From Pocillopora verrucosa (lineage: Eukaryota; Cnidaria; Anthozoa; Scleractinia; Pocilloporidae): a DNA stretch of 64,000 nt. Positions 48,920 to 62,404 of this stretch are shown here, one piece after another; position 1 is the first letter of the stretch; every line of letters starts with the position of its first letter. The stretch is taken from positions 3,356,683-3,420,682 of the forward strand of contig NC_089325.1 of NCBI RefSeq assembly GCF_036669915.1, read 5' to 3'. The position numbers were made by a program, and so were the translations under genes. The notes under the pieces were generated by a model, which saw only the letters and a list, made by a program, of their open reading frames with translations, was not told where the DNA came from and searched no databases.

Positions 48920-51900
48920 TGGTTAACAAGTTCAAGTTACAGGATGTGTCATTCGCACGTCCTACACTATTTGTGTTTGTAGTCGATTGATATTCCCCTT
49001 TTAGGCACAGCGGAAGGATCGCGTTATTTTTTTATGCAATTATCTTTGCTGACTCAGCATTAATGATGATAAAAGGAAACTCAAGGTTTCGAAAGAAAGT
49101 ATCATTCTTGATATATTGGCGTTTCTTGGGGGGTTAAAGCTTTAATAATTTCTCTTGACGCGTTCTCTCGTCTTGTGCCCAGAAGTGATCTCAACAATCG
49201 AATATGGTTCGAGTTTTAGTCCTCATATATCAGTTTGCCATTTGAAAAACATGAAGAAACTAGCCGATGAATATAACCTAGTTAGAAATAACTTCCTTCA
49301 CTCCTTAAGTATAGATGATTAATGGATAAATAAATCATGCTGTGATGAAGTGAATTAGTGTCTCTCTAGAGTTCCTCTGGATCTGAAACAGGACCTACCC
49401 TTTCTCTTACTAATGAACAACTATTTAAAAATGGGAAAAATAGAAACTTGCTTCTTTGCGGAACCTGAGCACACTCGAACCTGTTCGTGGTCACCCACGG
49501 GGAATGGCGGGGTGACCGCTTAATGCACGTTGACCGCTATGACAGGAGTCAAACGCTTTAAAATACGCGTTTCGTCCTAACAGTCTTAGGAAAGAAGATA
49601 ATCTGCAATACCACGGGTCATTTGAACTCAAAGAACTAACATTGTTTTCAGGAGATAAACATGGAATAAATTTGACTCGGGGAATTATTCGTAGTGTTAA
49701 ACTGACTTTAACTGACCGATCAATACAGGTGGGACGGCAATGGAGACAACCCGTTGGAACTCAGCCAATGGTGACCGCTGAACAGAGGTCGAAATTAAAC
49801 TTTAACGAAAGAAAAAATCTCGGGACTTTGACAACTGACCACTTAATACAGGTTAGACTGTAACTGATGGTTCGGTCCTAGATGGACGATGCCAGTGATA
49901 TCGACCGTCTCAATCAACCACATTTTGACACTAACGCTTACTTTAAAATTTTTTTTGTATTAGGATTTTAGTCTAACATTTCGAACAGAAGTCAAGAGAA
50001 AATGCCTCCAAAATCTAAAAAAATTGTCAAACAATGGATTATTGTGTCCACAGTACACAAGGAAACCGCTTAATTGATAACCGGGAACTGCTCAATCCCG
50101 AAAATACCTGAGATGGTGACATGACCGTCTAATTCTCTGCTTATCAGTTGACGTAAGCTGCGGGCATTGTGTTCCCACCGCGTGGCCAAATCATTTAGAT
50201 CAATCGTTGAGAAGACTTCTGTAACTTCAAATATCCGGTGATAAATCCTGAGCTTGCAATAGGAGGCTGTTTATAAGGTATTCGTGTATACAATTATTTT
50301 TGTTTGTTGTTTTTTCCTGCATGTTTCGGGGTATTTGGTACAATGACGGTTTAAGGTTATCGATAATTCCAGCCTCAATTTTACCGCCTACATCTAGACG
50401 ACAACGTCGCATTTACATTCACTGAACATGGAAATTTATGGTTTTTGGGCGTTATCAATCAGACTGAAAACGTAAACGAAACCTAGAGGCTGCCGGGCTG
50501 GACCGCATTTAAAACTAACATAACAATGACGAAGCTACAAACAAACACAGCCATCGGGCTGATATGGAAATTATCTTGATCTTTAGAGTGACTTCCCGCG
50601 AGGCGAGATCCACTGTTCTATTTCCCCAATAGTTTTATTCTTCATCTTCTCAAATTTAGCAAAATGATTCGAGATTATTTTTTATTTACATATTATATTC
50701 TTATGCTCTGAAGGAAGCAAAGGTCACAACCGCTCGTCAAAAGCTTACTTAGCAATATTTTCAGTTTGTTTTCAGTCGTGTAATTTCTTGACCGCTCAGG
50801 TTTTATCATGAGTTCCTTTTACACGCGATGAGGTCTAATCTTAAGAATACTTCAGTTATTTCATTCAGGATGTTAACACACGAAAAGAGATATATTGTTT
50901 CGACATCTAAGACATCGTGTGACTGAACAAAAAAACCAGGAAAATGAGACATATTCAGTTTCTTCGATATTTACCGAACGCTCGGTTAAACTGTCAATTT
51001 TTGGTTCCACTATTTAAATGAAACATCCCTAAAAGTTCGTAAGTTAAATGCTTTACAACAATCGTGATGTTTATTCTTTGCTTTACGCACGATGAGGAAC
51101 AGTCTTTAGAATAATCAGAGGTTTAATTGTTCTTTTTTTTAATAGGTTTCAAAACTCAGCATCAATCAACCTAGCACAACAAATTTCCGAACGATCACGT
51201 GACGGTCAAAGTAGGATCACGTCTAGCAAATAAAGGACCTCGAATTTTCCGACCGTATCAGTTACGATTTATCAAAAACTTAGAGACCGCCACGAAATAT
51301 GTCATAATTCTTTATTTTAATAAGAAAAAAGAAAAAAACAAGAAAAGAAAAAAACAAAAACAAAAAAAAAACAAGAACGTGCGAGTGTGTAGAGAGCACA
51401 TATCGACAATACCTGTGCACGGCAGACACGGGGTCATACTTCATTATTCCATCTCTAATGGTATAATTTACATGATAAACCTGCATTGCGTTCACTGTTG
51501 ATTAATTTATTGATGTTACCATCAATATTTCCATGAAAAGTTCGATTGCGCCCAAGATCCTGCATAGATAATGTGTCTATCTAATCTTACGTCAACTCTC
51601 TAATAGGAAGGAAATATTAAATGTAAAACGTTTTAGAAATTAGTCGTCTGAAGTGTAACTCCGGTTACACTTCCCTCTGTCGAAAACGTGAAAAAGCTGT
51701 ACTACGCTTCCAAATCAAGTTACGGTTTATTCAATTAATGTTATGATTTTATTACAACGCTTCGGTTAACTCCACTCACAGCTCTTAGCTTATTTGAAAA
51801 AAGACACTAAAATCGTGAGGCAGCAGGCACATGGAACAAGGTCATATATGGGCGTTAAAAAAAATAAAACGTGACAGATAAATGCTATGTAGTAGACAAA

Positions 51901-53100
51901 CTAAATAACTCACAAATGTCAATCAAATTAAGACGAATTAACTTATCGTAAAATCTCCAACAACTCTTATAGTGATTATTTCTTCACTTCCTCATAATGC
52001 CCTGATGCTCCCTTGGGTCGTCAATCCTGACACAGACAGGCTTAAATCGGGCCCTTGACTTTGCGTATGACAAAGACGAGAATCACTAAACACTATGGCT
52101 CTTTTTTTAAGTATTTGTTTTTCTGTGTGTGTGGACGATTCATTAGCATGATATAACTTGCAAATTAGCAAATTAGGCTAGCTGAAATAAATCTTTGAAA
52201 ATTAAAAAAATGTGAAGTCATCACGTCTTGAATGGAGAGGAAAAAAACCAAGCCTGTGATCAATTTACAAATATTCTCTGCGTCTCGTATCAGACTCAGA
52301 AAATTAGTTTTATTTTTGTATCTTTCGCTAACTTAGTTTTTACTCATAAAATACACGGCCGGTAACCTTCAAGCTTGATGCTTTATAGGGTTAGCGTATT
52401 TGATTAACAATTACGGTGTTTATGATGATTAATGATGATATTTGTTTGGGCCGAAATTCTTTCTTTTCGTTCATAAGCTGAACAAAAGAAGCGAGCCGGC
52501 AAGGGCGAAACTGAGTCATACATGTTTTTCTGCTATACATACGTTGTACCTATTAATGGCTTAGCTCCCTTCCGGGTTCTTTGTAGATCAATGGTTGAGC
52601 ATCCAAACGGGAAATCGGAATGTTGAATGATCGATTCACTAAATTGGAAATTCAGAAGCTTTCTTTGTCTTGCGCTCGGATGACATCATTTTCCAAGACT
52701 TGCTTCTTGAGGAGCAAGGCAAACATGGGGGGGGGGGGGGGAAGAGGAGGAGGGAGAGGGTGATTTTCTTTTACTCCAAGTCTGGTACACGTGAGCAAAT
52801 ATCGTTACCACTCCGTCACAGTATGGTCATGTATGGACGATAGGAGAACGGAATCAGCTCAAAAGAGCTGCAACTGCTCAAAAATATAAAATCTGGCACC
52901 GTTTTAATCATTTTTATCGATGAATAACTTAACAGATATTACGCACACAGAAAAATGTTTTCGTTTGAGAAGCTCAGATGTTTTCGGACAGAACTAAGGA
53001 AAGCGATACTTAGGCCCAAAGCGAAAAGAAAAAACGTTTCCATAGTTATTTTCATTAACAGATCTGGGAATTTTATATGCTGGTCAGCGGTGAAACGCGT
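48920..53100. repeat. Duplication block A, copy 4 (young, most complete)
   Basis: Contains the full MITE (49,472-49,860), an A-rich purine tract at 51,325-51,375, and a G run at 52,727-52,741. It matches 57,575-60,430 closely and 26,990-31,800 less so. No coding sequence. Confidence 0.85.
49472..49860. mobile_element. MITE with CAGTCGAACCTGT-type ends, copy in unit IV
   Basis: Starts CACTCGAACCTGTTCGTGGT and ends ACAGGTTAGACTG, the inverted form. About 390 bp. It shares its interior (GGGGAATGGCGGGGTGACCG) with the copy at 27,552. Confidence 0.65.
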
Positions 53101-53209
53101 TACATTGACCTCTTACCCAGACCATCGCCGTTCATGTAAGCACGGACTCAAATTTTAAACCTCGTATTTCCGTCGTTATAAGGCCACGAACGGGTGCTTT
53201 TCTTGTCCT

Positions 53210-54640
53210 AAAATACGATCATTGTGTTGTCGATACCTTTTAAAAGAATAAGCTGTAATGACATAGCGACGGATAAGTATATATTTTTTCATTTGAGGCG
53301 GCGCTTTCTTATTATTTGCAAGTTAACAGCTCGTTTATCATTTGTATGCAACTGTATTTGCATTTTCCGGTTTTATACGTCAGCAACCCGTGCGTCTGGC
53401 GGGCGTAACAGAATGAGTTAATGTCTGGTTTTACCTGCCCTGGAGAACGACTAATCACGTTTTTGTTACATAAACGCAAAAGACGAGATCCTTCATTCCT
53501 CTAGAAATTCTAACGCATTCTTAGCGTCTCGTCTTAAGCTATGAGTCTCTGCCAGCTATATTTTTTATCTCATCTTAAGGGACATCACTGAAAAAATAAT
53601 TCGTTAACCACGTCGAACGTGATGGATTGCCGAAGCATGAAAATCAGTCTTGCATAGCGCACGCTAGGATCACGAGAAAATAACTCTTGCACGCTGCCTA
53701 GTAATGATATACCAGCCGGGAGGGCTCCTGCATGTATTCAATACTGGAAATAAAATCGTTAGTTACAGGTTCCAGTCGTCTCACTGTATATGTATTATAT
53801 ATTTCTTGACTCTATTTCCTTTTAAGCGCTTTTATCTTTCATTTGTTGAGATTCTTTACTGAAACTCTCGTCAGGATCTCTCGAGGTTAATTTTGGCTTT
53901 CGCTGCTTATGTATCCTGGCAACATGTACGTGCTGGCATCAAGATTATTGAACAAGGAAACAAATAGGTCCATGAAAAGCGTGGGAATCGTATATGTAAG
54001 ACCTAAATATAGAAAGAACACCTTTTAAAAGTTCCAGCGATCTTGACCTGGTTGGGTTTTCGCGCAACTTTCTACACCCATTAGCTGGAAAAGTAAGCTT
54101 TTTCTCAACCTACAAGAAAATTAGCTTCCTACTTTACAAGGACCGTGTTCAAGACTGGTGCCGTTCGTTGTATCAGTTGCCGTAAGAAATGTACCTGTAC
54201 ATCAGAAAATTGTTGATCACGTACCAATTCAATACAGAAACCCCTTCAGACGTAATACCAAGCATAAACATGCATGAAAAATTGAGCGGCATGAAAGGTA
54301 ACCTAATTCTCTCTATATATTGCTTGTTGCAGAGTTTGAGCGAGGCTGTGGACGAAGCCCTGACAACTTGAGTCTCTGCAAAGAAAGACAGAAAGGTAGG
54401 ACAGTACAACAAAATAAAGCAACATTTCAATTATCATTGGAATCTCGTAAAGTTTTAGTCGAGTAGCTACGGAAAACGATTAGCTAAGGAAAAAAACCTT
54501 CAAGTAATATGGCTCTTGATGTTGTGGTAATATTCCAATCTTTTAATACTAATATCCAATCTTTTAATCTTGCGGCTGCGTGTTTAGGCTTGCTGTATAC
54601 TCATGAAATCCAAGATTAAATTTATTGTCGTCGGAACGCT
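53210..54640. repeat. Duplication block B, copy 5 (unit V)
   Basis: Near-identical to 60,430-61,850. The conserved 63-nt module at 54,333-54,395 has a stop here (ACAACTTGA). Confidence 0.85.
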
Positions 54641-55434
54641 GTCGGCCATTTTTCAATGGGTCCTGGCTATTGCCGGCGTTTATCACCAGCGTAAGTAGTA
54701 TGGCACAACCATTGAAATTGGCGAAGGTCTAACGCTCGAAACGTCAGCCGTAGAAAATCTTAATGCGTACGGCGGCAAATTTACATTGTCAACCCATTTC
54801 ATAAAACCAAATTTTCTGTTTAATTCTACTTTAAGTCGTTTCATAGAATTAAAATCGTTCGTAACCTGTTGTTTGTTATTTACAACTTTTTTTATGTTTA
54901 ATTCTCTGTTTAAATTTTTTTCGCCGGTCTAAAAATACTTTATTTTGGAGAGCCTTTTACAGGCTGGTTTAACGCGTAGGCACACATTTAGGCTTGTTAC
55001 CCACTCCTCCCTCACAGTTGTTTGCGTGAGAGGAATGTTATATTTAGGCCGGAAAAAAACGCAACGTCATCAGATAAAAGAGAAACATTACAGGTTTCCC
55101 TTGACCCTATTTTTTCAGTCATTTACTCTCACCTAACTCGAATCCCCGCTAACTCAAAAGGGATTTTATTTCGCAATTTCTAACGTTCGATTCTAGGTCG
55201 GGCACCATCAATAAATTGTCGGTGCTGACAATTCCTTACCTGGCGGGGCTTTGAGGTGCAATTTGTTTAGCGCGAAGCAAACTATAGCGAGATACTCATA
55301 ATCTGAATACAACTTAAATTTTATGAAAAAAAAGATTTCATTAAAAATTCAATTAGAAACTAATAGGATATTTTTTAATGTTTCAGAATTTGTTATAATA
55401 GTGGGGCTGTCAGACTAAAACCTATTACGTGACG
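54641..55434. repeat. Duplication block C, 5' flank of TNF receptor copy 3
   Basis: Same order of landmarks as 45,141-45,910, ending a few bases before the receptor ATG. Confidence 0.8.
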
Positions 55435-56417
55435 ATGGAAGAAGGATTTCCACTGTTCCTTTTTTCCCTTTTGTCGTTGCTTTTGCGTAAGTATTGTATT
55501 ACAACTTTCTTCGTTTATCATGTGTTTGTGAGGTCCCTGGGTTGTACCTATCTATTTAATTTCATGGTCTATGCTTTGCAGCGGACAATAAGCTACAATG
55601 CTAATCAAAAAAAATGCTGAAAGGTGTTTTTTAACCCGCAGACGTAAGCGTTCAGGCCAATTCTTCATGCCAACCGGATCAAATAACAATCAAAGATCCA
55701 AAAACTGGTTCGATTCAGTGCCAGAACTGTTTAAAATGTCCACCCGGCGAGGGTCTCTCAGTCAATTGCGGAGACGTAATACCCCCTTCGACACCTGTAC
55801 AATGCAAGCCATGTGTGCTAGGAAGGACATATTCTGCTTTCCTCGAGGCCGGAGGTTGTGAGGACTGTAGAAATTGCGGTGAGTACCGCGAAACTACGAA
55901 AGCCTGTACAGTGACTTCCAAGGCCGAATGTGGAAGGTGTAAGCCTGGGGCGTATGCCGAAGGCATGCTGGGACTGTGCAAGCCCTGCTCTCCGTGCTGT
56001 TATGATAGTAAAGATATAATTATACCTGAGTGTCAAGTTCCAGGTGTACCAACAGGCCTGCAGTGCAGCTACTTACGATCTAACAAGTGCAGTGCATTGA
56101 TGACATCAAGTATTAGCACGGCGCCGTCAACCCTTCAACCAGATCAGTCCACGACCCAATGGCGGCCATTCTCTTCTACAACAAGCACCGAAGTAATCTC
56201 TCTTTCAAGTGAGCCAACCATCAACATGGTTGAAGAGAATTCACCAAATGTGGGCAGCATAGTTGGTCCTGTTGTGAGCAGCTTCACAGCTTTCGTCACG
56301 ATCCTCGTCATCGTGTGCTGCAAAAATATGCGTAAGCGCCGGTCTCCCCAATGTTGTCACCAAGACAACAACTGTCACGATGATCAAGGTCAACGATGCA
56401 AGGTCACTACGGTTTGA
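55435..56417 (+). CDS. TNF receptor without death domain, copy 3
   Basis: Exons 55435-55486 and 55642-56417, phase 1 (TTGC|GTAAGT, AACCCGCAG), about 275 residues. Signal peptide LFLFSLLSLLL, three cysteine-rich domains (about 27-155; CQNCLKCPPGEG, CKPCVLGRTYS, CEDCRNCGEY, CGRCKPGAYAEG, CKPCSPCC), a Ser/Thr/Pro stalk, a membrane helix (about 225-245, FTAFVTILVIVCC) and a stop-transfer KNMRKRR. The short tail is Cys/His-rich and ends KVTTV. No death domain or recognised TRAF motif. It binds TNF-family ligand by family knowledge and, lacking a death domain, would be a decoy or a non-apoptotic receptor (inference). The tail reads the old terminal exon in a shifted frame relative to copy 2, and an unused GTAAGC sits at KNM|R. 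Confidence 0.8.
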
Positions 56418-56675
56418 CGACAGCCATCAGCTCCTATAAATTATCTAATAACCTGATAAGTTTTGCCCTGTAATTTTTTTTTTTTGTACAGTGACAGAGA
56501 AATCGGGACATTTTCGCTACTTAAGTGGTTTCTAATCCTCTTTAAACGTCTGCAAGCCCCGATTCATTCTCGTTCTAAGATTTTCTGTTCTCTCGATTAA
56601 GATTGACCACACTTCCGTAAGATCGTCAGCTTTTAGCATTTTGGGTGGGTGAAGGGAGGGAGGACGCCTTCAGCA

Positions 56676-56753
56676 CACAGTCCCCCCAATGTTGTAACCA
56701 GGAAGACCACTGTCACGATGTTCAAAGACACCGATGAGGAGGTCATTACGGTT
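56676..56753 (+). pseudogene. Tandem copy of the receptor terminal-exon end, unit V
   Basis: Matches 47,885-47,962 at nearly every base. One extra T before the stop (GTTTTGA instead of GTTTGA) removes the original end of the frame. Confidence 0.6.
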
Positions 56754-56999
56754 TTGACGACAGTCATCAGCTCCTTTGAATGCAATTTTCCGTTAAGTTA
56801 TGCTCAGTAGTTTTTTGAGTCAGTGACAGAGAAATTTATTGGTTGACAAATTCCCCTTTAAATTACCATATGAAATGTGTAGGAAACAGTATGGAGGACT
56901 TGCATGCAAATCTTCGGGTATAAAGGTTAAGCACCTTATAATTATATTTCATCCCAACTCGGCGCTTAGTTTTTATGCGGATCAGCATCTATTTGCGAT

Positions 57000-57570
57000 A
57001 TGATAGGATGAAGCCTTACATTGTGAATTTGTTATTAAGAATTTATGTTATTAATCTTTCCCTATTTTGGCCATTCCGTCATTGTTCTTTGTTTTAAACT
57101 GACTAGCGTGGTCTGCGATAGGAAATGGCTATTTAAGAGGTTCTTTACTTTATTTGCATAATAAGAGCAGCCATTGATTGCTTTTATTCGCTAACCTCCC
57201 TTACATAAACAACCCCCAGCCGTTCGCTTAGAAGCCATCCATGTTTTGGACTACTGAAGAGTGTGTAAAGCTTTCACAACATGTTGCAAAGCCCAGATCT
57301 CTTAGATTCACTCACCGTCGTGCGTGTTCAAGGAAGTTGTCAATCATGTTATCGTTATTTTTGGAGCGGATGTTGTTTTTGTCTTTCTGTCGTTATCAAA
57401 CCAAATAAAAGCTTGTCGGTAGAGTTATTTTGTGTCTGTTTTTACTAGACCAATTATTCAACTCAGGCTTGTAGAATATGAGATTATACGAGAGATTGTA
57501 AACTGAAAGTACTTACCCTTTTACACACCCCATTGCAATGATAGTTTTTTGCCCTCGCAGGGTTCTGGCT
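57000..57570. repeat. Duplication block D, copy 3
   Basis: Matches 48,220-48,790 closely. It is followed by block A that starts inside the MITE, so the first part of block A has been lost in this unit. Confidence 0.85.
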
Positions 57571-57574
57571 TAGA

Positions 57575-60430
57575 GGTCGGAACGAAAGGAAGAAATCTCG
57601 GGACTTTGACAACTGACCGCTTAATACAGGTTAGACTGTGATTGATGGTTCGGTCCTAGATGGACGATGCCAGTGATACTCATCGTCCCTATCAACCAAA
57701 ACTTGGACACAAGCGCTTACTTTAAGACTTTTTTTTCTGTATTAGGATTTTAGTCCAACATTTGGAACAGAAGAGAAAATGTCTCCAAAATTTAAAAAAT
57801 TGTCAAACAATGGATTATTGTGTCCACAGTACTTTAGGAAACTGCTTAATCGACAACCGAGAACTACTCAATCCCGAAAATACCTGAGACGGTCACGTGA
57901 CCGTCCAAGTCTCTGCTTATAGTTTGACGTAAGTCGCGGGCATTGTGTTCCCACCGCGTGGCCAGATCAGTCAGATAAATTGTCGAGAAGACTTCTGTAA
58001 CTTCAAACACCCGGCAATCAATCCTGAGCTTGCAATAGGAGGCTGCTTATAAGGTATTCGTGAATACAATTGTTTTTGTTTGTTGTTTTTTCCTGCATGT
58101 TTCGGGGTATTTGGTACAATGACGATTTAAGGTTATCAATAATTCCTGCCTGAATTTTACCGACAACGTCGCATTTACATTCACTGAGCATGGAAATTTA
58201 TGGTTTGCGAGCGTTATCAATCAGATCGAAAACGTAAACGAAACCTAGAAGCTGCCGGGCTGGACTGCATTTAAAACTAACATAACAATGACGAAGCTAA
58301 AAACAAACACAGCTATCGGGCTGATATGGAAATTATCTTGATCTTTAGAGTGACTTCCCGCCAGGCGAGATCCACCGTCCTATTTCGCCGATAATTTTAT
58401 TCCTCATCTTCTCAAATTTAGCGAAATGATTCGAGATTATTTTTTATTTACATATTATATTCTTATGCTCTGAAGGAAGCCAATGTAACAACCGCTCGTC
58501 AAAAGCTTTCTTCGCAATATTTTCAGTTTGTTTTCAGTCGTTTAATTTCTTGACCGCTCAGGTTTTATCATGAGTTCCTTTTACACGCGATGAGGTCTAA
58601 TCTTAAGAATACTTCAGTTATTTCATTCAGGATGTTAACACACGAAAAGAGACATATTGTTTCGACATCTAAGACGTCATGTGACTGAACAAAAAAACCA
58701 GGAAAATGAGACATATTCAGTTTCTTTGATATTTACTGAACGCTCAGTTAAACTGTCAATTTTTGGTTTTAATATTTAATTGAAACATCCCTAAAAGTTC
58801 GTAAGTTAAATGCTTTACAACAATCGTGATGTTTATTCTTTGCTTTACGCACGATGAGTAACAATCTTTAGAATAATCAGAAGTTTAATTGTTTCTTTTT
58901 TTTAATAGGTTTCAAAACTCAGCATCAATCAACCTAGCACAACAAATTTCCGAACGATCACGTGACGGTCAAAGTAGGTCACGTCTCGAAAATAAATTAC
59001 TTCGACTTTTTCGACCGTATCAGTTACGATTTATCAAAAACTTAAAAAGACCGCCACGAAATATTTCATAATTTTTTATTTTAATAGAAAAAGAAAAAAC
59101 AAAAACAAAAACGTGCGAGTGTGTAGAGAGCACATCTCGACAATACCTGTGCTCGGCAGACACGGGGTCATAATTCATTATTCCATCCCTAATGGTATAA
59201 TTTACATGATAAACCTGCATTGCATTCACTGTTGATCAATTTATTGATGTTACCATCAATACTTCCATTAAAAGTTCGATTGCGCCCAAGATCCTGCATA
59301 GATATTGTGTCCTTCTAATCTTACGTCAACCCCCTAATAAGAAGGAAGTATTAAATGTAAAACGTTTTTGAAATTAGTCGTCTGAGGCGTATCTCCGGCA
59401 ACACTTCCCTCTGTCGAAAACGTGAAAAAGCTGTACCACGCTTCCTAATCAAGTTACGGTTTATTCAATTAATTTTATGTTTTTATTACAACGCTTCGGT
59501 TAACTCCACTCACAGCTCTTAGCTTATTTAAAAAAGACACTAAAATCGTGGGGCAACAGGCACATGGAACAAGGCAATATATGGGCTTTAAAAAAATAAA
59601 TAAAACGTGACAGATAAATGCTATGTAGTAGACAAACTAAATCACTCACAAATGTCAATCAAATTAAGACGAATTAACGTATTGTAAAATCTCCAACAAC
59701 TCTTATAGTGATATAGTGATTATTTCTTCACTTCTACTGCGCTGATGCTCCCTCGGGTCGTCAATCCTGACATAGACAGGCTTAAATAGGGCCCTTGACT
59801 TTGCGTATGACAAAAACGAGAATCACTAAACACTATGGCTCTTTTCTTAAGTATTTGTTTTTCTGTGTGTGTGTAGGATTCATTTGCATGATATAAATTG
59901 CAAATTAGCAAATTAGGCTGGTTGAAATAAATCTTTGAAAATTAAAAAAATGTGAAGTCATTACGTTTTGAATGGAGAGAAAAAAAACCAAGCTTGCGAT
60001 CAATTTACAAATATTGTCTGCGTCTCGTATCAAACTCAGAAAATTAGTTTTATATTTGTATCTTCCGCTAACTTAGTTTTACTTATTAAACATATTACAC
60101 GACCGGTAACCTTCAAGCTTGATGCTTTATAGGGTTAGCGTATTTGATTAACAATTACGGTGTTTTTGATGATTAATGATGATATTTGTTTGGGTCGAAA
60201 TTCTTTTTTTTCGTTCATAAGCTGAACAAGAGGAGCGAGCCGACAAGGGAGAAACTGAGTCATACATGTTTTTCTGTTATACATATGTTGTACCTTTTAA
60301 TGGCTTAGCTCTCCCCCGGGTTCTTTGTAGATCAGTGGTTGAGCATCCAAGCGGGAAATCGGAAGGTTGAATGATCGATTCTCTAAGTTGGAAATTCAGA
60401 AGCTTTCTTTGTCTCGCGCTCGGATAACAT
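57575..60430. repeat. Duplication block A, copy 5 (5'-truncated)
   Basis: Starts in the last 70 bp of the MITE and follows 49,800-52,680. It then joins block B directly at about 60,430, skipping the end of block A present in unit IV. Confidence 0.85.
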
Positions 60431-61850
60431 ACGATCATTGTGGTGTCGATACCTTTTAAAAGAATAAGCTGTAATGACATAGCTACGGATAACTAGAATT
60501 TTTTCATTTGAGGCGGCGTTTTCTTATTATTCGCAACAGCTCGTTTATCATTTGTATGCAAATGTATTTGCATTTTCTGGTTTTACACGTCAGCAACCCG
60601 TGCGTCTGGCGGGCGTAGCAGAATGACTTGATGTCTGGTTTTGCCTGCCCTGGAGAACGACTAATCACGTTTTTGTTACATAAACGCAAAGGACGAGATC
60701 CTTCATTCCTCTAGAAATTCTAACGCATTCTTAGCGTCTCGTCTAAAGCTATGAGTCTCTGCGAGCTATATTTTTTTATCTCATCTTAAGAGACATCACT
60801 GAAAAAATAATTCGTTAACCACGTCGAACGTGATGGAATGCCGAAGCATGAAAATCAGTCTTGCATAGCCCACGCTAGGATCACGAGAAAATAACTCTTG
60901 CACGCTGCCTAGTAATGATATACCAGCCGGAAGGGTTCTTGCATGTATTCAATACTGGAAATAAAATCGTTAGCTACAGGTTCCAGTCGTCTCACTGTAT
61001 ATGTATTATATATTTCTTGACTCTATTTCCTTTTAAGCGCTTTTATCTTTCATTTGTTGAGATTCTTTTATTGAAACTCCCGTCAGGATCTCTCGAGGTT
61101 AATTTTGGCTTTCGCTGCTTATGTATCCTGGCAACATGTAAGTGCTGGCATCAAGATTATTGAAAAAGGAATCAAATAGGCCCATGAAAATCGTGGGAAT
61201 CGTATATGTAAGACCTAAATATAGAAAGAACACCTTTTAAAAGTTCCAGCGGTCTTGACCTGGTTGGGTTTTCGCGCAACTTTCTACACTCATTAGCTGG
61301 AAAAGTAAGCTTTTCCTCAACCTACAAGAAAATTAGCTTCCTACTTTGTAAGGACCGTGTTCAAGGCTGGTGCCGTTCGTTGTATCAGTTGCCGTGAGAA
61401 ATGTACCTGTACATCAGAAAATTGTTGATCACGTACCAATTTAATACAGAAACCTCTACAGATGTAATACCAAACATAAACATGCATGAAAAATTGAGCG
61501 GCATGAAAGGTAACCTAATTCTCTCTATATATTGCTTGTTGCAGAGTTTGAGCGAGGCTGTGGACAAAGCCCTGACAATTTTAGTCTCTGCAAAGAAAGA
61601 CAGAAAGGTAGGACAGTACAACAAAATAAAGCAACATTTCAATTATCATTGGAATCTCGTAAAGTTTTAGTCGAGTAGCTACGGAAAACGATTAGCTAAG
61701 GAAAAAGACCTTCAAGTAATATGGCTCTTGATATTGTGGTAATATTCCAATTTTTTAATGCCAACATCCAATCTTTTAATCTTGCGGCTGTGTTTTTAGG
61801 CTTGCTGTATACTCATGAAATCCAAGATTAAATTTATTGTCGTCAGAACG
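60431..61850. repeat. Duplication block B, copy 6 (unit VI)
   Basis: Near-identical to copy 5. The conserved 63-nt module at 61,545-61,607 is open in this copy. Confidence 0.85.
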
Positions 61851-62404
61851 CTGTCGGCCATTTTTAATGGGTCCTGGCGTTTATCACCAGCGTAAGTAGT
61901 ATGGCACAACCATTGAAATTGACGAAGGTCTAACGCTCGAAACCTCAGCCTTAGAAACTCTTATGCGTACGGTGGCCAATTTACATTGTCAACTCATTTC
62001 ATAAAACCAAATTTTCAGTTTAATTCTACTTTAAGTCGTTTCATAGAATTAAAATCGTTCGTAACCTGTTGTTTGTTATTTACAACTTTTTTTATGTTTA
62101 ATTCGCTGTTTAAATTTTTTCACCGGTCTAAAAATACTTTATTTTGGAGAACCTTTTACAGGCTGGTCTAACACGTAGGCACACATTTAGGCTTGTTACC
62201 CACCCTTCCCTCACAGTTGTTTGCGTGAGAGGAATGCTATATTTAGGCCGGAAGGAAACGCAACGTCATCAGGAAAAAGAGAATATCACAGATTTCCCTT
62301 GACCCTATTTTTTCGGTCATTTACTCTCACCTAACTCGAGCCCCCGCTAACTCAATAGGGATTTTATTTCGCAACTTCTATCGCTCGATTCTAGGTTGGG
62401 CACG
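61851..62404. repeat. Duplication block C, unit VI, without receptor
   Basis: Follows block C until ATTCTAGGTTGGGCAC, then switches to the end of block A (GGATAACATCTTTTTTCCAAG). The receptor exons and the whole of block D are missing. Confidence 0.8.

Noticed and set aside
54173..61670. Open frames of 85-89 codons on both strands in block B copies
   Set aside because: They are short, differ among copies by frame breaks and have no domain; repetition of the block explains their recurrence.
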